This document shows positions 35,607-43,165 of a stretch of DNA of 43,165 bases, in pieces; position 1 is the first letter of the stretch; each line of letters opens with the position of its first letter. The position numbers and the translations under genes were made by a program. A model generated the notes under the pieces. That model was not told the origin of the DNA and ran no database searches. It saw nothing but the letters and a program-made list of their open reading frames with translations. The DNA is from Candidatus Omnitrophota bacterium (GTDB lineage Bacteria > Omnitrophota > Gorgyraeia > Duberdicusellales > 4484-171): NCBI GenBank assembly GCA_018826075.1, contig JAHKAJ010000022.1, positions 1-43,165 of the forward strand, in the 5' to 3' direction.

Positions 35607-36365
35607 TTGATGCGGAGAACTTTGATTGCCGGGAATTGGAAGATGTATAAGACCATCTCCGAAGCTTTAGAATTAGTCAATAATCTAAAAAGAGAGTTGG
35701 TCGATCAGGATACGGTGGATGTGGTAATCTGTCCACCTTATACGGCCCTTTCGGAAGTTTCTGATATTTTGAATGGTTCAAATATCGGCTTAGGAGCTCA
35801 AGATTTGCACTGGGAGGAACAAGGGGCTTTTACCGGTGAAATTTCAGCGGCTATGCTTAAAGATGCCGGAGCAACTTTTGTGATTATCGGCCATTCCGAG
35901 AGAAGAAAATACTTTTTTGAAACCGACCAGTCAGTAAATAAAAAAATAATAGCTGCTCAGAGCAAAAATTTGACTCCAATAGTCTGCGTGGGGGAGACTT
36001 TAGAAGAGCGTGAGGAAAACCGGACTACTCAAGTAGTGGAGAAGCAGTTAAAGCAGGGCTTGAAAAATTTAAACCCGGAAAGTATCGAAAAATTGGTCAT
36101 TGCCTACGAACCAGTTTGGGCTATCGGGACCGGCCGGACAGCCACGCCCGGCCAGGCAGAAGAAGTCCATGAGTTTATCCGCAACTGGATCAAAGCCGAA
36201 TATTCAGAAGAGCTTTCTTCGGGATTAAGGATCCTTTATGGCGGCAGCGTAAAACCTTCGAACATCAAGGAGTTGATCGGTCAGCCGGATATCGACGGAG
36301 CCTTGGTCGGCGGGGCATCTTTGGAAAAGGACTCTTTTGCGGGGATAATAAGAAATGTCAAATAA
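35607..36365 (+). CDS. tpiA: Triosephosphate isomerase
   Basis: LIAGNWKMYKT; VIIGHSERRKYF; VIAYEPVWAIGTG; LYGGSVKPSN. Confidence 0.97.
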   Translation: MMRRTLIAGNWKMYKTISEALELVNNLKRELVDQDTVDVVICPPYTALSEVSDILNGSNIGLGAQDLHWEEQGAFTGEISAAMLKDAGATFVIIGHSERRKYFFETDQSVNKKIIAAQSKNLTPIVCVGETLEEREENRTTQVVEKQLKQGLKNLNPESIEKLVIAYEPVWAIGTGRTATPGQAEEVHEFIRNWIKAEYSEELSSGLRILYGGSVKPSNIKELIGQPDIDGALVGGASLEKDSFAGIIRNVK

Positions 36366-36367
36366 CC

Positions 36368-36396
36368 GTAGGGGCGGGTTTTAAACCCGCCCCTAC
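36368..36396 (+). repeat. Perfect intergenic palindrome (14-bp arms)
   Basis: GTAGGGGCGGGTTT-T-AAACCCGCCCCTAC between tpiA and secG; minus-strand readthrough gives VGAGLKPAPT. Confidence 0.9.
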
Positions 36397-36418
36397 ATAT
36401 ATATGAGGAGATGACGTT

Positions 36419-36754
36419 ATGTATAATGTTGTTTTAGTGATCCATGTTTTAGTAGCTCTCAGTTTGATCGGCATTATCCTTATCCAGCGCGGCCGCAGCG
36501 GCGGTTTAGTCGAAGCTTTAGGAGGCGTTGAGTCTATTTTTGGTACCAAGACCAGCTCTTTCTTTGTTAAATTGACCGTAGTCCTGGCCATTCTTTTCTT
36601 TATGACTTCTATTTCCTTAGCTTATATTTCCAAACAAAAAGGAAGGTCTTTATTTTCCGAAAAAGAAGCTGCGACCGTAGCCAGCCAGCAGCCGCAGGAA
36701 GAACCTTTGGCTTCTGGTAGTGCCAAACCGGTATCAGAACAGCCAAAACCCTAG
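36419..36754 (+). CDS. secG: Preprotein translocase subunit SecG
   Basis: VIHVLVALSLIGIILIQRGRSGGLVEALGGVESIFGTKTSSFFVKLTVVLAILFF. Confidence 0.92.
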   Translation: MYNVVLVIHVLVALSLIGIILIQRGRSGGLVEALGGVESIFGTKTSSFFVKLTVVLAILFFMTSISLAYISKQKGRSLFSEKEAATVASQQPQEEPLASGSAKPVSEQPKP

Positions 36755-36772
36755 AAGTGATTTTGAATTTTC

Positions 36773-36801
36773 TTGACACAACTATTGATTTATGTTAAAG
36801 T
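36773..36801 (+). promoter_or_regulatory. Sigma70-like promoter of TPR gene
   Basis: TTGACA (36773-36778), N17, TAAAGT (36796-36801). Confidence 0.5.
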
Positions 36802-36809
36802 TAGAACTG

Positions 36810-37637
36810 ATGAGAATCTTCTTGATCAGCCTCTTATTAATCTTTCCGATATTTGTTTCCCAGGCTACTGACTCTTATGCTGCAACAACTGTCAAGGGTG
36901 AAGCCCGGGTTTATCGGGACGAAGGCTACCGTCTTCAGTCAATGGGCGATTTAAAAGGCGCTTTGGCTTATTATCAGAAAGCTGTCCAGATGGACCCTTA
37001 TTATGCCGAAGCCCGCAATGATTTAGGCGTGGTTTATGAAGCTCTTGGCGAAGATGATCAAGCCCTCAGGGAATACGAGGAAGTCATCAAAATAGACCCT
37101 AATTACCTGGCTGCATATACCAATTTGGCTTTTCTTTACGAAAAGAAAGGCGATGTAAAAAATGCTACTGAATATTGGAAAAAAAGGTATTTATTGGGCC
37201 AGGCCGGTGACTACTGGTGGGAAGTTTCCCGCCAACATCTGCTTAAATTAGGGACTTATCCTGAAGTGCGCAAAGAAATGCTTGAGGAAAGGGCAGCCCG
37301 CCTGTCCCGGGAATTTATTTATAAACGCGAGCAGGAACGTTTGAGGCTTGTTGAGGAAGCCAAGCTTCATTTTGATATTGGAAGCCGGGCTCTCAAACAA
37401 GGCGATGCCGAAGTGGCAGTCGCTGAGTTTAGGACGGTTCTTTCCCTGGATCCTCCCGATGAAGAATTGAAGAAGCAAGCCGGACGGCTTTACCAAGAAG
37501 CCGAACGGCTTTATCTAAGAAAAAAAGCTTATAGCGATACTAAGAGTGCTTTAGAATTTATTGCTAAAGATGATTATCTTTCCGCAGGAGAAAAGTTAAA
37601 AGACGCCCTGGATTCTGTTTTTCGTGTAGCTCAGTAG
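36810..37637 (+). CDS. Exported TPR-repeat protein
   Basis: Signal MRIFLISLLLIFPIFVSQA; TPR units GDLKGALAYYQKAVQMDPYYAEARNDLGVVYEALG. Listed start 36792 overlaps the promoter region. Confidence 0.87.
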   Translation: MRIFLISLLLIFPIFVSQATDSYAATTVKGEARVYRDEGYRLQSMGDLKGALAYYQKAVQMDPYYAEARNDLGVVYEALGEDDQALREYEEVIKIDPNYLAAYTNLAFLYEKKGDVKNATEYWKKRYLLGQAGDYWWEVSRQHLLKLGTYPEVRKEMLEERAARLSREFIYKREQERLRLVEEAKLHFDIGSRALKQGDAEVAVAEFRTVLSLDPPDEELKKQAGRLYQEAERLYLRKKAYSDTKSALEFIAKDDYLSAGEKLKDALDSVFRVAQ

Positions 37638-37749
37638 GGGTAAAACTTATTACCAGCCATTTAGCCTCATAAGCAATTAAAAAGAAAACGAGTTTAAAAG
37701 TTTTGGCTGCTATTTAGTCGGAAATTAACCGGTGAATTTTTAACTCCTA

Positions 37750-40254
37750 ATGCCTAAAGATACGGTTTACCTTGTTGACGGCACCTCTTTGTGTTATCGT
37801 TCTTTCTTTGCGATCAAACTTTCTAATTCCAAAGGATTGCCTACCGGTTCAGTATACGGGGTGTACCAGACTTTAAAAAGGATCCTGGCTAAATCTAAAC
37901 CCCTTTATATGGGTTTTTGTTTTGATGTTTCCCGTAAGACTTTCCGGCAGGAGAAGTTTAAAGAATATAAGATCCAACGTCCGCCTACACCCGATGACCT
38001 TAAATCCCAGATACCTTTGGTTAAGAAACTGGTTACTTATTTAGGTATAGTCATAGTGGAAAAGGAGGGTTTTGAGGCTGACGATGTTATAGCTTCGCTT
38101 TGCCAAAAAGCAGTCAAAGATGGGCACAAAGTTGTGATCGTGACTTCGGATAAAGACCTGATTCAGCTTATCGGAACCGACGGAGTCAGTATCTACAATT
38201 ATCACAAGGATAGCTTTATCACCAAAGAAGATTTTATCCGGGAAAACCGGTTTCAACCCGAAGCGATCATTGACTACCTGGCTTTATGCGGGGATGCAAG
38301 CGATAATATCCCGGGAGCTAAAGGTATCGGTAAAATCGGGGCTGCCAAGTTGATCCGGGAATTCGAAACTGTGGAGAATATATTTAAAAATTTGGATAAA
38401 CTTTCACCGAAGATGCAGGAAATATTCAAAATCAGTAAAGACAGTATTGCTTTAAGCAAAGAGTTAGTGACCCTCAAGGCTTGTGATATCGATTTAGACT
38501 GGCAGGGCCTTAAGATAGGCCCTGTCGACACTAAGGGCCTCTATGATTTGTTCGGGGAACTTGAGTTCAAGAGTTTTTTAAAGGATATTCCGGCTCCTTC
38601 TTTTAAAATAGATTTAGAAGTTAAAGACAGCGTTTGTCAGGAATCCCTGGAAAATTTGGTTAAAGAACCGCTGGCTTTGGTTGTCGAAAAGGGGCAAGTT
38701 TTTATTTATGACCCGGGTAAAAATCTTATTTATAAACTTAAAGCTTCCGGATTAAAAAATATTCTTGCCGATAGCTCGCTTAAAAAGATTTCTCATGGTT
38801 TTAAACAGGAAATTCTGGCCGCCAGCTCCCAGGATTTTGAAGGTATTTGGTTTGACACTAAGATCGCTGCTTATTTACTGGATTCGAATTTAGCTGATTA
38901 CGAACTTGAGTCGCTGGTTTTCCGTTATCTGGGAAAACCGATCGAAAAAATACCGGTTGAATTTAAACCCTATTTTATTTACAAGCTTTACCGGCAATTT
39001 TCCGGTGAATTAAAGGATCAGGGTCTGGACAAGCTTTTTTTCCAAGTCGAAATGCCTTTGATCACTGTTTTAAGCCAGATGCAGGAACAGGGAGTCAGGG
39101 TCCAGATAAATATTTTAGAGGAATTATTGGAGAAGGTAGATGTGGAGATCGAAAACAGCAGCCAGGCTGTATTTAAAGAAGCCGGACATGAATTTAACCT
39201 GAATTCACCAAAACAATTGGCGGTGATCCTTTTCCAGGAGTTGGGGATCAAACCTTTAAAGAAGACCAAAACCGGTTATTCTACCAATGAAGCAGTTTTA
39301 GAGAGGCTGGCGCTTACTTATCCGATAGCGGCCTCATTGATCGAGCACCGCCATCTAAACAAACTTAAGAATACCTATATCGTCCCCTTGATTGAACAGG
39401 TTAAAGCCAACCAGGGAGTCTTGCATACTCAGTTTAATCAAACCGCTGCCGGTACCGGCCGGCTTTCCAGTTCTTCGCCTAATTTACAGAGCATTCCTCA
39501 AAAAGGAGAGTTCTCTGAAAATTTACGCCGGGCTTTTATTTCGGCATTTCCTCAAGGCTGTATTCTTTCCGGAGACTACTCTCAGATCGAACTGCGAATC
39601 TTAGCCCATCTTTCAGGTGATGATAATTTAATCGAGGCCTTTAGTCAAGATTTAGATATCCATACTCATACTGCCAGTTTGCTTTTCTCGGTAGGCCTGG
39701 ATAAGGTTTCTGATTTAGAGCGTAACATTGCCAAACGGGTAAATTTCGGAATTATCTACGGCATGAGTTCCTGGGGTTTGGCTAAGGAGTTAGGAGTCGA
39801 TAACATCCAGGCCCAAAACTTCATTGATGACTATTTCAAGCGTTATCCCAAAGTCCAGGAGTACATACAGAATATTCATAAACAAGTTAAAAAAACCGGT
39901 TTTGTGGAGACGATTTTAGGCCGCCGCCGCTACTTGCCTGAAGCTAAAAGCCCTAATTCTCAACTTCAGGAATTTGCTTTACGGCAGGCAGTCAATGCTC
40001 CGATCCAGGGTTCTTGCGCCGATATTATTAAGCTAGCCATGATTAAGATCAATAACCAGCTGATCCAGGATAAATTCCAGGCTAAATTGATAATCCAGAT
40101 TCATGATGAATTGATTTTTGACCTTCCTCAAGATGAGCTTAAAAAAGTGTCGGCAATAGTCAAGGAAGGCATGGAAGGTAGTATAACTTTAAAAGTTCCG
40201 GTCCAGGTTAATCTGGAAGCCGGTAAAAATTGGGGCCAACTTAAGGAGGTTTAA
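37750..40254 (+). CDS. polA: DNA polymerase I
   Basis: 5'-nuclease domain (YLVDGTSLCYRSFFAI..EADDVIASL..ASDNIPGAKGIG); polymerase motifs DYSQIELRILAHLS, KRVNFGIIYGMS, IQIHDELIFD. Confidence 0.97.
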   Translation: MPKDTVYLVDGTSLCYRSFFAIKLSNSKGLPTGSVYGVYQTLKRILAKSKPLYMGFCFDVSRKTFRQEKFKEYKIQRPPTPDDLKSQIPLVKKLVTYLGIVIVEKEGFEADDVIASLCQKAVKDGHKVVIVTSDKDLIQLIGTDGVSIYNYHKDSFITKEDFIRENRFQPEAIIDYLALCGDASDNIPGAKGIGKIGAAKLIREFETVENIFKNLDKLSPKMQEIFKISKDSIALSKELVTLKACDIDLDWQGLKIGPVDTKGLYDLFGELEFKSFLKDIPAPSFKIDLEVKDSVCQESLENLVKEPLALVVEKGQVFIYDPGKNLIYKLKASGLKNILADSSLKKISHGFKQEILAASSQDFEGIWFDTKIAAYLLDSNLADYELESLVFRYLGKPIEKIPVEFKPYFIYKLYRQFSGELKDQGLDKLFFQVEMPLITVLSQMQEQGVRVQINILEELLEKVDVEIENSSQAVFKEAGHEFNLNSPKQLAVILFQELGIKPLKKTKTGYSTNEAVLERLALTYPIAASLIEHRHLNKLKNTYIVPLIEQVKANQGVLHTQFNQTAAGTGRLSSSSPNLQSIPQKGEFSENLRRAFISAFPQGCILSGDYSQIELRILAHLSGDDNLIEAFSQDLDIHTHTASLLFSVGLDKVSDLERNIAKRVNFGIIYGMSSWGLAKELGVDNIQAQNFIDDYFKRYPKVQEYIQNIHKQVKKTGFVETILGRRRYLPEAKSPNSQLQEFALRQAVNAPIQGSCADIIKLAMIKINNQLIQDKFQAKLIIQIHDELIFDLPQDELKKVSAIVKEGMEGSITLKVPVQVNLEAGKNWGQLKEV

Positions 40255-40258
40255 GGAG

Positions 40259-41635
40259 ATGAACGTAGTTTTTTGTTCTTCTGAGGTTTTTCCTTTTGCC
40301 AAGACCGGCGGTCTGGCCGATGTCAGCGGAGCCTTGCCTCAAGCTTTAGCCCGAAAAGGCTGTACGGTAAAAGTATTCCAGCCGCTGTATAAGAATATCA
40401 AGCCTGAAAAACTCTACGATGATTATGGTTTAACCCGGCTGGGAGGGGTAGATTTTTACTTTATCAAGAACGATGAATATTACCTGCGTGAAGGAATCTA
40501 CGGTACGCCTAAAGGCGACTATCCCGACAATCTAGAGCGGTTTTCTTTTTTCAGCAAACAAGTGCTAGAAGTCCTTAAGAAAATTAATTTTTCTCCGCAG
40601 ATAATTAACTGTAATGACTGGCAGACATCGATGGTCAATATTTACCTCAAGCTTCTTTATTCAAAGGAGCCACTTTTTGCTAAGACTAAAACGATTTTGA
40701 CCATTCATAACCTTGCTTATCAGGGTTTGTTTGTGAGAGAAAAATACCCTTATCTGGGTATTTCTAAACAATATTTTACACCTCAATACCTGGAATTTTA
40801 TGATAAGGTAAGTTTACTTAAAGGCGGAATAATCTTTTCAGACTTGGTGACTACGGTGAGCCCGACCTATGCCCGGGAAATCAAAACTCCTGCTTTCGGT
40901 TGTGGCTTGGAAGGGGTACTTAAGGAAAAGGGCAAGGACGTAGTTGGTATCCTTAATGCTATTGATTATGATGTTTGGGATCCGGCAAAAGACGATTACC
41001 TTTATAAGCGATACAGCCCGAACAATCTGGCCGATAAGGCGGTTAATAAAACTGCTTTGCAGAAAGAGCTTGGCCTCAAAGTAGACCAGGAGGCTTTCCT
41101 GCTTTCAATGGTAAGCCGTCTGGCCGAGCAGAAGGGTTTGGATATACTTTCCGAAGGATTAGATGAGATCCTGGGTAAATACCAGGTAGTCATCTTAGGT
41201 TTTGGCGAGGAGTGCTACCATACTATGCTGGGAGCCAAGGCTGATAAGTTTAAAGACTCATTTTCGCTTAACCTGAAATTTGACGAGTCTTTAGCCCATA
41301 AGATTTATGGGGCATCGGATGCTTTTTTGATGCCTTCGCGTTTTGAGCCTTGCGGGCTTTCGCAAATGATCAGTTATAAATACGCAACCGTTCCGATAGC
41401 CAATCATACCGGCGGTTTAGCCGATACGGTTATTGATGTAGCCGGTGGTGGCGGCGGCTTTGTGTTTAATAATTATTCAGCTTCGGATTTACTCTTAACC
41501 TTAGAAAGGGCACAGAGTTTATTTAAGAATAAAAGCCAGTGGCAGGAGATTTTAGAAAAAATAGTCAATTATAATTTTTCCTGGGAAGTTGCTGCTGGCC
41601 ATTACTTAGATGTTTACAAGAGCTTGTCGACTTAA
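40259..41635 (+). CDS. glgA: Glycogen (starch) synthase
   Basis: VFCSSEVFPFAKTGGLADVSGALPQAL; TIHNLAYQG; PSRFEPCGLSQMISYKYATVPIANHTGGLADTV. Confidence 0.95.
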   Translation: MNVVFCSSEVFPFAKTGGLADVSGALPQALARKGCTVKVFQPLYKNIKPEKLYDDYGLTRLGGVDFYFIKNDEYYLREGIYGTPKGDYPDNLERFSFFSKQVLEVLKKINFSPQIINCNDWQTSMVNIYLKLLYSKEPLFAKTKTILTIHNLAYQGLFVREKYPYLGISKQYFTPQYLEFYDKVSLLKGGIIFSDLVTTVSPTYAREIKTPAFGCGLEGVLKEKGKDVVGILNAIDYDVWDPAKDDYLYKRYSPNNLADKAVNKTALQKELGLKVDQEAFLLSMVSRLAEQKGLDILSEGLDEILGKYQVVILGFGEECYHTMLGAKADKFKDSFSLNLKFDESLAHKIYGASDAFLMPSRFEPCGLSQMISYKYATVPIANHTGGLADTVIDVAGGGGGFVFNNYSASDLLLTLERAQSLFKNKSQWQEILEKIVNYNFSWEVAAGHYLDVYKSLST

Positions 41636-41661
41636 TAAGAAAACCTTTTGATTTTTAAGAT

Positions 41662-42255
41662 ATGTTAGTTATAGCTTTAACCGGAAATCCTTCCAGCGGT
41701 AAAACATCAGTCCTTAAGCTGCTTAAGAAAAAAGGGGCTTTGGTGTTTGATGCCGATAAGAATATCCATGATTACTACCGGAATAAAAAAAGCCCGGTTT
41801 ATAAAAAAGTGGTCAAAGCTTTTCCGGAAAGTCTATCTGGCAGCCGGATCTGCCGCCGCAAGCTGGCAAAAATAGTTTTTTCCGACCACCGGGAATTAGC
41901 CAAACTTGAGAAAATAGTTCATCCGGTAGTGATTCGGGATATGTTGGATTGGGTCAGTCTTGGCCGCCGCCAGGCCAAAAAAGTATTAGTTGCCGAGATC
42001 CCGCTTCTTTTTGAAAAAAAACTACAGGCTCATTTCGACATCATTATTTTGGTCAAGCTTAAACCGGCCCAGTATCGCCGGAGGCTGAATAAACTATACG
42101 GTTCCAATAAAGGTTTAGCTCTCAAGCGGCTTGGATTGATGAAGTCATTGGGAGAAAAAATAAAAGGGGTAGATTTCGTTATTGATAATAGCGAAAATAT
42201 TAATCAGTTGAAGAAGGAGGTAGATTCATTGTGGAAAAAGCTAAAGGAAAAGTAA
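41662..42255 (+). CDS. coaE: Dephospho-CoA kinase
   Basis: [48 protein letters not shown]; position next to rho. Confidence 0.9.
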   Translation: MLVIALTGNPSSGKTSVLKLLKKKGALVFDADKNIHDYYRNKKSPVYKKVVKAFPESLSGSRICRRKLAKIVFSDHRELAKLEKIVHPVVIRDMLDWVSLGRRQAKKVLVAEIPLLFEKKLQAHFDIIILVKLKPAQYRRRLNKLYGSNKGLALKRLGLMKSLGEKIKGVDFVIDNSENINQLKKEVDSLWKKLKEK

Positions 42256-43165
42256 AAGTTAAGTCGGTTCAGGAAGATGGTACTATTGATATCGGTACCT
42301 TAAAAGAGATGAAGATATCCGAGCTTAACAAGCTATCAAAAAATCTCAATGTTAACGGGATCAGCGGAGCTAAAAAGCAGGATATGATTTTTAAAATACT
42401 GCAGGCCCAGGCTGAAAAACAGGGGTTGATGTTTGGAGACGGAGTGCTTGAGGTATTGCCGGAAGGGTTCGGGTTTTTAAGGGCAACTAACTATAATTAT
42501 TTGCCTTCACCTGATGATATTTATGTTTCTCCTTCCCAGATCAGGAAGTTTTCCCTGCGGACCGGAGATACGGTTTCAGGCCAGATCAGGCCCCCCAAGG
42601 ATAATGAAAAGTATTTTGCCCTGTTGAAAGTCGAAGCGGTGAACATGGAAAGTCCAGATGAGTCGCGTATCCGCATCCTCTTTGACAATTTAACGCCGAT
42701 TTATCCTAAGGATAGGTTTATTTTGGAAACTGAGCCCAAAGAGGCTTCTACCCGGATTTTGGATATTCTTTGCCCGATCGGTAAGGGCCAACGCGGATTG
42801 ATAGTGGCTCCGCCTTACAGCGGAAAAACAGTGCTGCTTCAGAAAGTAGCCAATGCCATCGTTAAGAACTATCCGGAAGTGATCCTTATGGTTTTGCTTA
42901 TTGATGAGCGCCCGGAAGAAGTAACTGAAATGAAAAATACGGTCAAAGGGGAAGTCATCAGCTCGACTTTTGATGAACCGGCCCAAAGGCACGTTCAAGT
43001 TGCCGAAATGGTTATCGAGAAAGCAAAAAAGTTGGTTGAGCATAAAAAAGATGTGGTTATTCTTCTTGACAGTATGACCCGCCTAGCCAGGGCTTATAAC
43101 TTGGTTGAGCCGCACTCAGGGAGGATTCTTTCCGGCGGTATTGATTCCAATGCTTTGCATAAGCC
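42231..43165 (+). CDS. rho: Transcription termination factor Rho (5' part, truncated by window end; not in ORF track)
   Basis: GTG start; [108 protein letters not shown]. Confidence 0.96.
   Translation, partial: MEKAKGKVKVKSVQEDGTIDIGTLKEMKISELNKLSKNLNVNGISGAKKQDMIFKILQAQAEKQGLMFGDGVLEVLPEGFGFLRATNYNYLPSPDDIYVSPSQIRKFSLRTGDTVSGQIRPPKDNEKYFALLKVEAVNMESPDESRIRILFDNLTPIYPKDRFILETEPKEASTRILDILCPIGKGQRGLIVAPPYSGKTVLLQKVANAIVKNYPEVILMVLLIDERPEEVTEMKNTVKGEVISSTFDEPAQRHVQVAEMVIEKAKKLVEHKKDVVILLDSMTRLARAYNLVEPHSGRILSGGIDSNALHK

Noticed and set aside
35081-35680. 199-aa minus-strand ORF opposite pgk
   Set aside because: Antisense to a well-supported pgk with no recognisable motifs or SD; low-complexity Ala/Ser/Thr/Ile/Pro composition typical of shadow ORFs.
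36358-36591. 77-aa minus-strand ORF ending YVGAGLKPAPTVI
   Set aside because: The GAGLKPAPT tail is translation of the intergenic palindrome; the remainder is antisense to secG. Reported as a repeat instead.

Overview
This is a gene-dense chromosomal window, probably from an anaerobic, uncultured-type bacterium (a lineage such as Omnitrophota is only a guess). Every supportable gene lies on the + strand. No CRISPR array, transposase, integrase or phage module was seen. Left to right: (1) envelope proteins (PG-binding lipoprotein, OmpA-LysM protein), a tRNA-Gln(CUG) and a PilZ protein. (2) A long O2/ROS/NO-defence and thiol-redox island at about 3.4-15.0 kb: Fur/PerR-like regulator, Hcr-like reductase, compact Hcp, Nfu, rubrerythrin, DUF5661-like protein, a membrane Fe-S / Cys microprotein / YHS-permease module, transaldolase, rubredoxin, flavodiiron protein, two ferritin-like proteins, glutaredoxin, TrxB and a PNPOx-like protein. 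(3) An ACP + ketosynthase + CrtI-like oxidoreductase + 7TM histidine kinase + stand-alone receiver cluster at 15.1-20.7 kb. (4) Housekeeping genes: rplU, divergent obg, proBA, nadD, a phosphohexomutase, plsC, a TamB-like protein, rpsA, tyrS, two galT copies, gap-pgk-tpiA-secG, a TPR protein, polA, glgA, coaE and a truncated rho. Three small genes absent from the supplied ORF track were read by eye: rubredoxin, a 44-aa Cys microprotein, and the rho 5' part. The best second-look items are a GalT copy whose catalytic His reads as Arg next to an intact copy, the ACP/KS/desaturase/sensor cluster, the Cys-rich membrane module, a ferritin-like paralogue that lost most iron ligands, an Obg with altered G3/G4 motifs and no rpmA, a recurring leaderless-promoter geometry, and several long intergenic inverted repeats or structured-RNA candidates.
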